Of a DNA stretch of 36,275 nucleotides, positions 1 to 8,348 are shown piece after piece. The DNA lies in contig NZ_WQNI01000025.1 of the NCBI RefSeq assembly GCF_010993735.1, positions 1 through 36,275 on the forward strand. Reading direction: 5' to 3'. How positions within the stretch are numbered: position 1 is the stretch's first letter; every line of letters begins with the position of its first letter. The position numbers and the translations under genes were made by a program. The stretch is from Chelativorans alearensis. GTDB taxonomy: Bacteria; Pseudomonadota; Alphaproteobacteria; Rhizobiales; Rhizobiaceae. The notes below the pieces were generated by a model, which saw only the letters and a program-made list of their open reading frames with translations, ran no database searches and was not told the origin of the DNA.

Positions 1-188
1 ACGAGCTGATCGCCGTGCTGGCGGCCGAGCAGTCGGTGCTGCGCCTGTCCTACATCGACGCCGGCACCGGGGCGGCGCTCGCCAGGGAACGCGTGCGGCA
101 CATGAAGGCGCTGATCGCCGCGCGCTGGGGCGAACGGCGCCGCGCCTATCCCTTGAACATCGAGACACGTGTGGAGGCGGGGCAATGA
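1..188 (+). CDS. C-terminal part of an unidentified protein
   Basis: An open frame enters from the left edge and ends at a TGA at 186-188, giving about 61 residues that finish IETRVEAGQ. Coding-like GC-rich third positions and absence of stops support a real gene end. The fragment is rich in Ala, Arg and Leu and has an alpha-helical look (LARERVRHMKALIAARWGER). No family can be assigned from so short a tail. It converges on the sugar permease gene at 370, with a hairpin between them. Confidence 0.5.
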   Translation, partial: ELIAVLAAEQSVLRLSYIDAGTGAALARERVRHMKALIAARWGERRRAYPLNIETRVEAGQ

Positions 189-248
189 GAACCTTTGCGA
201 CAGCCATGACGACCAGGCGACTTCCTCAACGTCGTCGGCAGACCGCAA

Positions 249-272
249 CTCCTCGCCGGATGCGGCGAGGAG
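249..272. terminator. Hairpin between convergent genes
   Basis: A perfect 10-bp inverted repeat (CTCCTCGCCG, 4-base loop GATG, CGGCGAGGAG) lies between the plus-strand gene ending at 188 and the minus-strand permease ending at 370. Its position fits a shared bidirectional terminator. There is no T-run on either side, so factor-independent termination is not proven. Confidence 0.4.
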
Positions 273-369
273 CAGCCGCTTAGGCGAACCGCCAGTACAG
301 GACGGTTCCATTTCAGCAGTCGCATCCCCTTCTTGTTCCGGCTTAAATCTGTCAGCCACGTCTAAGCAT

Positions 370-1338
370 TCATGCGACTTTTCGAGAGCGGGCGGTACGC
401 TCCCGCCTCTGCGCGAATTGCTGGTCGGCGAGCACGCCGATCAGGATCACGGAGCCCATCACAGCGAAATTGAGCGAGCTCGGGATCCCTAGCAGGTTGA
501 CAAGGTTCTGCAGGACCTGAAGCAGAATAGTGCCGAGTACGACCCCCAGAATGGAGCCTTCTCCGCCTCGCAGCGAGCAGCCGCCGAGCACCGCGGCCGC
601 GATGGCATACAGCTCGTAAAAATTGCCGTGCGAGGAGGGCGAAATCGAGCGGGTATACATGGCGATGAAGATGGCGGCGACCGCCGTCAGCCCGCAGCAG
701 ATCACATAGGCGGTCACCGTCGTGCGCTGCGTGTCAATGCCGCTGTAGCGCGCCGCCTCTTCGTTCCTCCCGACAGCGAAGAGACGGCGCCCGAAGACCG
801 AGCGGTGCAGCACGACCGCCATAATGCTCGCGAGAATGGCGAACATGACGAGGCTGTGCGGGACGCCGTAGAAGCGGCCGGCGGTCAGCCATTCGAGCCA
901 CGGAAAACTTGCGCCGAAAGGAAATCCCGCAGTGGCGTCGTCGGTATAGTAACGGGCGACGCCGCGGTAGACGAGCAGGCCGCAAAGGGTGACCACGAAG
1001 GGCTGCAGCCCCATTCGCGTGACGAGAAAGCCGTGGACGAGCCCCATCAGGCAGCCGAGCGCGATGACGACGATCATCGCCGCGCCCCAAGGTATGACGT
1101 TGCCGGCGACAAGATCGAGGAAGACAACGCCGAGCAGGGCAACGATAGAGCCCACCGAAAGCTCGATGCCGCCCGAGATGATGACAAAGGCCTGCCCGAG
1201 GGCGAAGATGCCGAAAAGCCCGATCAGGTTCGCCGTATTCGACAGGTTTACCGGCGACAAAAAACGCGGGTTGATGACCGCTACCACGGTTCCGATGACG
1301 AGAATGAGGACCAGAAGCCCCAGATCCTTGCGATTCAT
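370..1338 (-). CDS. Sugar ABC transporter permease (RbsC type)
   Basis: This 322-residue inner-membrane protein is a BPD_transp_2 family permease, the channel subunit of carbohydrate importers such as ribose or galactose systems. It shows about eight to ten hydrophobic segments and the family signature ISGGIELSVGS near residues 55-65, followed later by AAAVLGGCSLRGGEGS, the conserved loop that contacts the ATPase. The length matches the family. Its ATG overlaps the stop of the upstream ATPase gene (ATGA at 1335-1338), so the two are translationally coupled in one minus-strand operon with the binding protein at 2955. The sugar cannot be read from the sequence. It is a separate copy from the permease at 6208 and not a near-identical duplicate. 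Confidence 0.93.
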   Translation of the reverse strand: MNRKDLGLLVLILVIGTVVAVINPRFLSPVNLSNTANLIGLFGIFALGQAFVIISGGIELSVGSIVALLGVVFLDLVAGNVIPWGAAMIVVIALGCLMGLVHGFLVTRMGLQPFVVTLCGLLVYRGVARYYTDDATAGFPFGASFPWLEWLTAGRFYGVPHSLVMFAILASIMAVVLHRSVFGRRLFAVGRNEEAARYSGIDTQRTTVTAYVICCGLTAVAAIFIAMYTRSISPSSHGNFYELYAIAAAVLGGCSLRGGEGSILGVVLGTILLQVLQNLVNLLGIPSSLNFAVMGSVILIGVLADQQFAQRRERTARSRKVA

Positions 1339-2888
1339 TGCGAAGCCCCCAAGCCTCGGTTCAACACCCGACCGACCGCCAAGGAGAGAATGTTCTCCTC
1401 GCTGAAACAGTTACGGCTCAAAATGCCGGATATCGCACCGTCATGCATGACCGCGATGCGGTCGCTGACACCGATCACCTCCTCCATGTCGCTGGAGATC
1501 ATCAGTATGGCCGCACCATTATCGGCAAGCGCTCGCATCAACGCATAGATCTCGTGCTTGGCGCCGACATCGATGCCGCGCGTCGGCTCGTCGAAAATGA
1601 GCACGCGCGGCGCCATCGACAGCCATTTGGCCAGCACCACTTTCTGCTGGTTGCCGCCCGACAGAGAGGCGGCCGGGACGTTCGTGTCCGAACACCTGAT
1701 CGCCAGGCGGTTCTTCCATTTCCGGGCAAGCCTCGTTTCCGCAGCAGCGTCCAACAGACCGTGCGAGACGACGGCAGGCAGATTGGCAAGGCTCGCATTC
1801 TTTGCGACTGAGAAGTCGAGCACGAGACCGGAGCGTTTGCGATCCTCCGGCACCAAGTAAAGCCCGAGGGCGATGGCTGCGGCCGGCCTGTCTATAGCAA
1901 CGGTCTTACCGCCGATGCGGATTTCGCCGGCAAGCGGCGGTTCGATACCGAACACGGCGCGTGCAAGCTCGGTACGGCCCGAGCCGACGAGACCCGCCAG
2001 GCCCAGAATCTCTCCCTGCCGGACATCCAGAGAAACGCTGCGTGCGGGCCGATAGGCAGTGCGCAACCCGATCAATTCCAGCATCTTGTCGCCGGCAGGC
2101 CCTGCAGGCGGTCGATAGAGCATTTTCAGTTCGCGCCCGATCATGTGGCGGATCATTATTTCCGGCTCGATCATTTCGTGGTCCAGTTCGGCGACGATGC
2201 GCCCGTCCCGCAGCACGATCACACGGTCTGCGCAGCGTTTCACCTCGCCCAGCCGGTGCGAGATGAAGATGACGCCGACACCATTTGCCTTCAGCCTGGC
2301 GATGACGCGGAGGAGACGCTCGGTCTCGGTGACGGTAAGACTGGAGGTCGGCTCGTCGAGGATAAGGATAAGCGCATTGAGCGAGAGTGCCTTGGCGATT
2401 TCGACCAGCTGCCTTTGCGCCAGTGTCAGATCAGCGACCAGCATATCAGGACCAAAATCAGCGCCAAGCTGGACAAGGAGCGGCTCCGCAAGCTTCCGAA
2501 GGCGCTTGCGATCCACCAAGCACAATGGACCTCCCGTCAAAGGTTCGCGGCCGATCATGATGTTGGCCGCCACCGACAGGTTCTCGAACAGGTTCAATTC
2601 CTGATGGACAAATGCGATGCCGCCCTTGATCGCGTCGGGAACCGTAAGACTCGGCCTTTCATCCCCATGAAGGCGGATCGTGCCCGAACTCGGCATAGTC
2701 ACCCCGCCCAGTATATTCATAAGCGTGGACTTGCCCGCGCCGTTCTCGCCGATAAGGCCTACCACCTCGCCCGCCGAGACGGAGAGGTCGACCTCCCGAA
2801 GCGCGGTCACGCCGGGATAGTGCTTGGTCACGCGGCTGAGCGAGAAGAGCGTTTCAGCCGTGGAAGAATTTTGCGGCCGCCATTGCAT
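1335..2888 (-). CDS. Sugar ABC transporter ATPase, two nucleotide-binding domains (RbsA/MglA type)
   Basis: This 517-residue cytoplasmic ATPase carries two fused ABC cassettes, as usual for CUT2 sugar importers. The first has a good Walker A (GENGAGKS, about residue 45) and Walker B (ILILDEPTS). The second has a degenerate Walker A (GLVGSGRTE) but a strong LSGGNQQK signature and LIFDEPTRG, the usual asymmetry of RbsA and MglA. It follows the binding-protein gene after a 66-bp gap holding a GC-rich hairpin and overlaps the permease by 4 bases. It would energise import through the permease at 370. Length and motifs are typical and no defect is seen. The substrate is not determined. Confidence 0.94.
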   Translation of the reverse strand: MQWRPQNSSTAETLFSLSRVTKHYPGVTALREVDLSVSAGEVVGLIGENGAGKSTLMNILGGVTMPSSGTIRLHGDERPSLTVPDAIKGGIAFVHQELNLFENLSVAANIMIGREPLTGGPLCLVDRKRLRKLAEPLLVQLGADFGPDMLVADLTLAQRQLVEIAKALSLNALILILDEPTSSLTVTETERLLRVIARLKANGVGVIFISHRLGEVKRCADRVIVLRDGRIVAELDHEMIEPEIMIRHMIGRELKMLYRPPAGPAGDKMLELIGLRTAYRPARSVSLDVRQGEILGLAGLVGSGRTELARAVFGIEPPLAGEIRIGGKTVAIDRPAAAIALGLYLVPEDRKRSGLVLDFSVAKNASLANLPAVVSHGLLDAAAETRLARKWKNRLAIRCSDTNVPAASLSGGNQQKVVLAKWLSMAPRVLIFDEPTRGIDVGAKHEIYALMRALADNGAAILMISSDMEEVIGVSDRIAVMHDGAISGILSRNCFSEENILSLAVGRVLNRGLGASQ

Positions 2889-2913
2889 CGAAGCATATCC
2901 GATGGAGAGAGCA

Positions 2914-2940
2914 GGGCCGGCGGGGAGGTCTCGCCGGCCC
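2914..2940 (-). promoter_or_regulatory. Intercistronic GC-rich hairpin (binding protein / ATPase gap)
   Basis: A perfect 9-bp inverted repeat (GGGCCGGCG and CGCCGGCCC, 9-base loop) fills the gap between the stop of the binding-protein gene (2955) and the start of the ATPase (2888). In many ABC operons such a hairpin protects the upstream mRNA or partly terminates, so that the binding protein outnumbers the membrane subunits. That role is inferred from position. Confidence 0.5.
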
Positions 2941-2954
2941 GCTCCAATGAGGCT

Positions 2955-3905
2955 TCAGCCGCCGATGCGGGCCTTCAACTCAGCCTCAAAGGTATCGACA
3001 TTCGACTTGTCGATGATCTTCGTCGGAACGATCACCAGCTTGTCCTCCGGGATCATCGACTTATCGCCCTCGAGAAAGGCAGCCATCAGCTTCATGCCCT
3101 GATATCCCCATTCATAGGGCTGTTGAACAACCGTTCCAGCAATCGTCCCCTCGCGCACGCCGCCCAGTGTGATCGGATCTTCGTCGAAGGCGACGACGGT
3201 GATCTCCCCAAGCTTGCCGGCTTCCTTCAGCACCTCGTAGATCCGCGGCGGGTTGTAGGAATAGAAGCCGACCATGCAGTCGATACCGGGATTGGCAGCG
3301 AGCGCGTCCTCGACGTTGCGTTTGGCGCGCGTCATGTCGATGTCGTCGCCGCGCACGTCGATCAACTCGACCTTGGAGCCGGCGATCGCCTCCTTCATGC
3401 CCTCGATGCGCTCGCGCGCATTGTCGGCGCCCGGAAGCCCGACGAAGCCAATGCACTTGCCGCCTTCCGGCAGCGCCTTCAGGGCGATTTCGCCGGCCTG
3501 CCGGCCAGCATCGGTGTTGGACGATCCGATGTAGGCGATGCGGTTGGTGTCGGGCGCGTCGCTGTCTGTCGTGAAGAGCGGCACGTCGCCGCCAATGCGG
3601 TTGAGCGCATCGGTCGAGGTCTTCGGATCGACGGCGCTCACCATGATGGCGGAAATGCCGGCGGCGACCAGGTCCTCCATGAGGCGTTGCTGGACGGCGG
3701 CGGCCGCCTGCTCGGGATATTTGAACTGAAGGCTGTAGTCCGGGAGTTCCTCCTGCGCCTTCTTGACCCCTGCTTCGGCGAGCTTCCAGAAGTCGGATGC
3801 GCCGTTTACGACAAATGCGAGCGCCTTCTTGTCCTGTGCGGGCGCGCCGGTGGACAGAAGCGCGGAAGCGAGAAGGAATGCCGAAGCGACTATTTTCAGT
3901 TTCAT
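2955..3905 (-). CDS. Periplasmic sugar-binding protein (Peripla_BP_4)
   Basis: This 316-residue secreted protein opens with a typical Sec signal (MKLKIVASAFLLASALL, cleavage probably after APAQ) and continues as a type I periplasmic binding fold (LAFVVNGASDFWK at the start of the mature chain, ISAIMVSAVDPKT, VVAFDEDPITLGG). The ATG at 3903-3905 is chosen because GGAGGA lies eight bases upstream. An in-frame TTG at 3920 would overlap that ribosome site. It heads the operon with the ATPase and permease and would deliver a sugar or related solute to them. The ligand is unknown. It is only distantly similar to the second binding protein at 4033. Confidence 0.92.
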   Translation of the reverse strand: MKLKIVASAFLLASALLSTGAPAQDKKALAFVVNGASDFWKLAEAGVKKAQEELPDYSLQFKYPEQAAAAVQQRLMEDLVAAGISAIMVSAVDPKTSTDALNRIGGDVPLFTTDSDAPDTNRIAYIGSSNTDAGRQAGEIALKALPEGGKCIGFVGLPGADNARERIEGMKEAIAGSKVELIDVRGDDIDMTRAKRNVEDALAANPGIDCMVGFYSYNPPRIYEVLKEAGKLGEITVVAFDEDPITLGGVREGTIAGTVVQQPYEWGYQGMKLMAAFLEGDKSMIPEDKLVIVPTKIIDKSNVDTFEAELKARIGG

Positions 3906-3986
3906 GGTCTTTTCCTCCAAGTATTTGTTTCTTTTCGTTGCAAAACATAAGGCCCTCGCCGGCGCGACACGACGGCGTTACGGTTC

Positions 3987-4009
3987 ACGGCCGCGTCCTA
4001 CGCGGCCGT
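3987..4009 (-). terminator. Strong hairpin between two binding-protein genes
   Basis: A 10-bp perfect inverted repeat (ACGGCCGCGT, loop CCT, ACGCGGCCGT) sits downstream of the minus-strand gene at 4033-5025 and upstream of the next minus-strand gene at 3905. It probably ends or attenuates the first transcript, which separates the two transport systems. No T-run follows. Confidence 0.45.
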
Positions 4010-4032
4010 ACGTCGGTGCTGGTGCGGCCTTC

Positions 4033-5025
4033 CTATTGCGCGATGCAGATGTCGACGTTCTCCTGCGTGCACTCGTCAAGTCCGGTATAAATGACCGACT
4101 CGACTGCCTTGCCCTCGATCAGGTCGAGCATGACTGAAGGCGCGCGATAACCCATCTCGAACGGTCGCTGGCCGACCTGCACATGGCTCCTGCCGGCCTT
4201 GAGTGCCTCGATCTGCGGCGGCAGCGTGTCGCCGGCCACGATGATCAGTTCCTTGGCCTCGAGCTTGTCCATCACCTGATCCGTGACCTGGGCATAAGCC
4301 TGCGGTGCGAACTGCGCCCAACCGCCCTCGAGCACGAAGGCATCAAGGTCGGGGTTGGCGGTGAAGGTGTCGGCCATCTGCTGGTTAGCGAGGTCGACTT
4401 GGTCGTTGGTGAAGACTGGACAGCCCTCGATTTCCGTCCAGCCGTTCTGGCCAGTGAGCCGCTCGATCCCCTTTTCGCCGGCCAGCGTGTCGCGGGTGCC
4501 GGCTGCACGCGCGTTGATGTTGTCCGCCGCAACATTGCCGAGCTGCAGGCAGATGCTCCCACCGTCGGGCTTCAGCTCTTGCAGGTATTCGGCGAATTTC
4601 ACGCCCATCAGGTAATTGTCGGTGCCGAGATAGGTCTTGCGCAGGCTCGCGTCGTCCTGCGACAGGTCGGCGTCGATGGTCATAACCGGTATGCTCGGCG
4701 CTTTCTCCCGCAACAGCTTCGCCATCAGCGGAGCGTTCGACGGTGAGATCGCGATCGCCGCCACGTCGGGGCGCGTCAGCAAATCATCCACGATCTGCAC
4801 TTCGCCCGTTTCGTCGGCGCTGGAGGCCGGGCCGGTGTAGAAGCATTTGTATCCGGAATTCGCGTTCTCGTTGTTCCATTTCTGGCAACCAAGATTGATC
4901 TGCTCGAAGAATGGGTTGTCGAGCCCCTTCACAACGATGGCGAGCGTCTTTTCCTGAGCCAGGGCGGTTCCGCCGAGAAAGCCCACGAGGGCTGCGGCCA
5001 GAAGGCCTATCTTGATCCTTTTCAC
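4033..5025 (-). CDS. Periplasmic sugar-binding protein of the second ABC system
   Basis: This is a 330-residue binding protein with a signal peptide (MKRIKIGLLAAALVGFLGG, cleavage near ALAQ) and a Peripla_BP_4 fold (LAIVVKGLDNPFFEQ, VAAIAISPSNAPLMAK, IPVMTIDADLSQDD). The start is a GTG. Two adjacent GTG codons occur (5026-5028 and 5023-5025), and the inner one is preferred because it gives better spacing to GGGAGGA. Several cysteines (near Gly-Cys-Gln-Lys, Cys-Phe-Tyr, the Glu-Gly-Cys-Pro motif and the C-terminal tail) could form disulfides. It faces the ATPase-permease pair at 5460-7230 across a shared regulatory region, the layout expected for one importer split over two divergent units. 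The ligand is unknown. Confidence 0.9.
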   Translation of the reverse strand: MKRIKIGLLAAALVGFLGGTALAQEKTLAIVVKGLDNPFFEQINLGCQKWNNENANSGYKCFYTGPASSADETGEVQIVDDLLTRPDVAAIAISPSNAPLMAKLLREKAPSIPVMTIDADLSQDDASLRKTYLGTDNYLMGVKFAEYLQELKPDGGSICLQLGNVAADNINARAAGTRDTLAGEKGIERLTGQNGWTEIEGCPVFTNDQVDLANQQMADTFTANPDLDAFVLEGGWAQFAPQAYAQVTDQVMDKLEAKELIIVAGDTLPPQIEALKAGRSHVQVGQRPFEMGYRAPSVMLDLIEGKAVESVIYTGLDECTQENVDICIAQ

Positions 5026-5459
5026 CACTTCCTCCCTTCATAGATGCGCTTGTTGCGCAGCGCTCGCGGCCATGCTTGCGGCCGCCTTCTTCAGCCCAGG
5101 TACTGGGCTTTTCTCGGCCCCTTCCGCCGAGTACGTCCAAACGGATCCGAATGGTATTTCGAGATTATGGGACGCGCGCCAATTGAACTTCGCCTTGGCG
5201 TTGTCGTTGCCTATCCAACTGCTGAGACAGAGGGGCCGCACGCGGCGCTTCAGGCGAGTTGGACCGCTCGCCTGTCCGACCCTACCCCTCGTTCCGATGA
5301 CCAGAACGCGCATGCGTTTAACTCCTCCCGAGCCAAAGATAGACAGAGCATTCGATCTCCGTCAACATATTGTCTGATAAAACATATAATATGGTCTTTT
5401 CAGACTATTGACCAGAGGCACACTCCGGCCGCACATTGCGGTCAGGCCGGGAGGGAAAA
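5026..5459. promoter_or_regulatory. Divergent intergenic region with candidate GntR operator
   Basis: About 430 bp separate the binding protein (minus) from the ATPase (plus). An AT-rich stretch at 5364-5412 contrasts with its surroundings. It holds an imperfect palindrome, GTCTGA at 5372 and CAGAC at 5401-5405, each next to an A or T run, with TATAAT at 5385-5390 between the arms. This is a plausible operator and promoter for the GntR regulator encoded at 7271. The remaining bases up to 5360 hold no gene that I can support. Confidence 0.4.
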
Positions 5460-6200
5460 ATGAGTGTTCTGAGGCTGGAATGGATTTCCAAGCATTTTGG
5501 AGCCATTCAGGCGCTGGAAGAGGTATCGCTGTCGCTCGAACCTGGCGAGGTGCTCGGCCTTATGGGCGATAACGGTGCCGGCAAGTCGACGCTGGTGAAG
5601 ATCATCGCGGGCAATTACCGACCCTCGGATGGACGCATCTATATCGGCGACGTGCAGAAGGATTTCCATCACCCGATCGAGGCGCGCGAGAGCGGGATCG
5701 AGATCGTCTATCAGGACCTTGCGCTCTGCGACAATCTGACGGCCGCGACGAATGTCTTCCTCGGCCGCGAGCTAACCCGCTCCTTTGGGCCGTTTCGTGT
5801 CATGGATTTCGGTTCCATGAATGCCGCTGCGGCAAAGCTGTTCAAGGAGCTCAAATCGGAGACGCGGCCAAAGGATTTAGTAAGGGATATGTCCGGCGGC
5901 CAGCGGCAAGCCGTGGCGATTGCCCGCACACGGCTCGCATCGGCCAAGATCGTGCTGATGGACGAACCAACGGCCGCTATCTCCGTGCGCCAGGTGGCAG
6001 AGGTCCTCAATCTCATACGGGAACTGAAGCACCAGCAGATCGCGGTGATCCTGATCAGCCACCGCATGCCGGATGTCTTCGCGGTCGCCGACCGTATCAC
6101 CGTTTTGAGACGCGGACGGAAGGTGGCCGACAAGCCGGTGTCGGAGACGACGCCGGAAGAGGTGACCGGCCTGATCACAGGTGCAATCCAGGCGGCGTGA
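5460..6200 (+). CDS. Sugar ABC transporter ATPase, single domain (FrcA-like)
   Basis: This 246-residue ATPase carries one ABC cassette: Walker A GDNGAGKS (about residue 37), Q-loop region YQDLALCDN, signature MSGGQRQ, Walker B VLMDEPTAA and the switch His in LISHRMPD. Most sugar ATPases of this class are twice as long. The single-domain form is that of rhizobial FrcA, the fructose importer ATPase, so it probably works as a homodimer. The ATG at 5460 follows GGGAGGG at 5449-5455. A TTG at 5436 in frame is rejected because it precedes that site. It is followed by the permease after 7 bases. FrcA-like does not prove fructose as substrate. Confidence 0.92.
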   Translation: MSVLRLEWISKHFGAIQALEEVSLSLEPGEVLGLMGDNGAGKSTLVKIIAGNYRPSDGRIYIGDVQKDFHHPIEARESGIEIVYQDLALCDNLTAATNVFLGRELTRSFGPFRVMDFGSMNAAAAKLFKELKSETRPKDLVRDMSGGQRQAVAIARTRLASAKIVLMDEPTAAISVRQVAEVLNLIRELKHQQIAVILISHRMPDVFAVADRITVLRRGRKVADKPVSETTPEEVTGLITGAIQAA

Positions 6201-6207
6201 GGAACCC

Positions 6208-7230
6208 ATGACGAGCGAGGACAAACCGAAGGAATTCGCCAGCCTTGACGATGCGATCGACTGGCAGACACATTCGTACTTCTCGCGCATCCTCAACAAG
6301 CAGTCGTTTTGGGTGTTCATTGCCGCGGCGATCGCCTGCCTCGCCCTTGCGATCGTAACCGACACGTTCGCCACGCCGCAAAACCTCTTCAACGTCACCC
6401 GCAACTTCGCCTTCGTTGCGATCGTTGCGCTCGGCATGACGGTCGTCATCATCTCCGGCGGCATCGACCTCTCCGTGGGATCAACGCTGTGCCTTTCCGC
6501 GATGGTGCTCGCTATCCTTATGAATGCCGGCAACCCTCTATGGTTGTCGGCGCTTGCGGCGATCGCCTCTGCGCTCCTGGTCGGACTGGTCAATGGTTTG
6601 CTGATCGCCTATCTGCGCATCCCACCTTTCGTCGTCACGCTCGGCATGCTGTCGCTCGCCCGGAGCGCGGCCATGGTGCTGTCAAACAATAAGATGGTTT
6701 TCCAGTTCGGCCCGGACGAAAAACTTCTGTTCTGGCTTGGCGGAGGATCGAGCTTCGGGATCGCCCATCCGGTCATCGCGCTGGTATTGCTCGCGCTGCT
6801 GACCGGCTTCATGCTGAAATGGACCCGCTGGGGCACACACGTCTTCGCAATCGGCAGCAACGAAAGAGCCGCGGGTCTCACAGGCATTAACGTGCTTGGC
6901 CTGAAGGTAAGTGTCTACATGTGCTCGGCCTTCTTCGCAGGCGTGGCAGGCGTTCTTGAGGCGGGATGGCTCGGCGGCGTCACCACGAATCTCGGCCAGT
7001 CGATGGAGCTCAGCGTAATCGCTGCGTCGGTAATTGGAGGCGCTAATCTGATGGGGGGTGCCGGTACGGTGTTCGGGTCGGTCGTTGGCGCGGCGCTCAT
7101 CGAGGTGATACGCAATAGTCTGATTCTGTTGGGCATCAGCACATTCTGGCAGGGGGCTTTCGTGGGCAGCTTCATCATACTGGCGGTAGCGTTCGACCGC
7201 CTGCGGGCTTTGCGCGATGAGTCAAGATGA
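6208..7230 (+). CDS. Sugar ABC transporter permease (FrcC/RbsC type)
   Basis: This 340-residue inner-membrane protein belongs to the BPD_transp_2 family. A hydrophilic N-terminal stretch of about 35 residues precedes the membrane segments, as in FrcC. The family motif IISGGIDLSVGS lies near residue 85, and VIGGANLMGGAGT near residue 280 matches the ATPase-contact loop. The ATG at 6208 follows GAGGAA, which overlaps the stop of the ATPase gene. It pairs with the ATPase at 5460 and very probably with the binding protein at 4033. Length and motifs are normal. Confidence 0.93.
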   Translation: MTSEDKPKEFASLDDAIDWQTHSYFSRILNKQSFWVFIAAAIACLALAIVTDTFATPQNLFNVTRNFAFVAIVALGMTVVIISGGIDLSVGSTLCLSAMVLAILMNAGNPLWLSALAAIASALLVGLVNGLLIAYLRIPPFVVTLGMLSLARSAAMVLSNNKMVFQFGPDEKLLFWLGGGSSFGIAHPVIALVLLALLTGFMLKWTRWGTHVFAIGSNERAAGLTGINVLGLKVSVYMCSAFFAGVAGVLEAGWLGGVTTNLGQSMELSVIAASVIGGANLMGGAGTVFGSVVGAALIEVIRNSLILLGISTFWQGAFVGSFIILAVAFDRLRALRDESR

Positions 7231-7270
7231 ACGGAGTACGGCTAGGTGAAACCGATGGAACCAGGCAGCA

Positions 7271-8059
7271 ATGACACTCAATAAGGAACAGAACCAAGTG
7301 AGGACAGGCACGGAATCGCGGACAGAGCCTCTGCCTCAGTTGTCGAGATTTGCAGGGTCCAGCGTGCACGCGGCCATTGCGAACGAGATCGGGCTGCGGA
7401 TCGTGCGCGGCGACTATCCGCCTGGCACGGTCCTGCCGAATGAGGCGAAATGGTCCGAAACCTTCAACGTAGGCCGCTCGGCCGTGCGCGAGGCGATCAA
7501 GATGCTAATGGCCAAGGGCCTGCTCAGCTCGCGGCCCAAGGTTGGTAGCCGGGTCGAACCGCGCGAGCGTTGGAACCTGCTCGATCGAGATGTGCTGTCC
7601 TGGTACGCGATGTCACCTGACCGCGAGAAGTTCCTCGCGACGGTTCAGGAGTTTCGGCATATCGTAGAGCCTGAAGCTGCGGCGCTTGCGGCCGCCCGCA
7701 GGACGGACGAGCAGATGGACGAGATCAGCAGGGCCTGCCACGATATGGGCACCGCCACCACCCTGAGGGCCCGTACCGCAGCGGACACTCGCTTCCACAT
7801 GGCGATATTGCGGGCCGCCGGCAACGACCTCCTCGTTCCTCTTGGAGTGCTAATCGAGTCCGGCTTGGAATCGCTCTTCGTCTACGTCACGCGGGAGGTG
7901 AACGACCTTCGTCACGCACAGCAGCTTCACGAAGAGATCGAGCGACAGATCAGGCTTCAAAAGCCCGACAGGGCCCGCGCCGCTGTCACCAAACTGCTGG
8001 CGAACACGGATGAAATCATCGTGGGAGCTGGGCGATCGGCCGTAGCCGCAAGTGAATGA
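7271..8059 (+). CDS. GntR-family regulator, FadR subfamily (FCD domain)
   Basis: This 262-residue cytoplasmic repressor or activator has an N-terminal winged helix (residues about 30-95; LRIVRGDYPPGTVLPNE and GRSAVREAIKMLMAKGLL are textbook GntR) and a C-terminal all-helical FCD domain (about 110-245), where DTRFHMAILRAAGN and LHEEIERQI carry the acidic and His residues that usually hold a metal and bind the effector. It lies 40 bp after the permease in the same direction and so probably senses the imported sugar or a breakdown product and controls the divergent operons. A palindrome at 5372-5405 is a candidate site. The effector is not known. Confidence 0.9.
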   Translation: MTLNKEQNQVRTGTESRTEPLPQLSRFAGSSVHAAIANEIGLRIVRGDYPPGTVLPNEAKWSETFNVGRSAVREAIKMLMAKGLLSSRPKVGSRVEPRERWNLLDRDVLSWYAMSPDREKFLATVQEFRHIVEPEAAALAAARRTDEQMDEISRACHDMGTATTLRARTAADTRFHMAILRAAGNDLLVPLGVLIESGLESLFVYVTREVNDLRHAQQLHEEIERQIRLQKPDRARAAVTKLLANTDEIIVGAGRSAVAASE

Positions 8060-8159
8060 ACTTTCGGCAGCAATATCAGCGGCTAGATGAGACGGCGTCA
8101 GGTGCTCATGTGCTGCTACCTCACAAATGTATCTCAGTCTTGGCCGGTGCCCCCCGCAA

Positions 8160-8348
8160 CCCAGCCGCTCGTTGATGGCTGAGGTCGCCGAGGCCGAGAA
8201 GGCGTGGCCGCACAGCTCTGCGGTGATCGCCTGACCTTCCTGGTCGACACGCCTTGCAATACCCCTCCGCCAAGTGGGAACCAGCGCCCGCTTCGAACGC
8301 TGGTAGCGCTCGAACAGCTCGGTCGAGAAGCGCCCGGCGCGGTCTTGC
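8160..8348 (-). pseudogene. IS256-family (Mutator) transposase fragment
   Basis: On the minus strand two reading frames together spell a piece of an IS256-family transposase: RFSTELFERYQRS, then GVSTRKV in another frame, then ITAELCGHAFSASATSAINE back in the first. Intact relatives have these motifs in one continuous frame. At least two frameshifts and the lack of both the N-terminal third and the catalytic C-terminal half make it a dead scrap of about 60 codons. It abuts the autotransporter fragment at about 8348, marking a recombination or insertion joint. Confidence 0.72.

Noticed and set aside
2145-3950. Open frame of 601 codons on the plus strand opposite the ATPase and binding-protein genes
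   Set aside because: It is the antisense shadow of two well-supported genes in GC-rich DNA, crosses their gap, and shows no family motif.
5038-5313. Minus-strand frame opening with MRVLVIGTRGRVG, like a Rossmann fold
   Set aside because: The resemblance stops after 13 residues, the rest is not fold-like, and the frame lies in the divergent promoter region.
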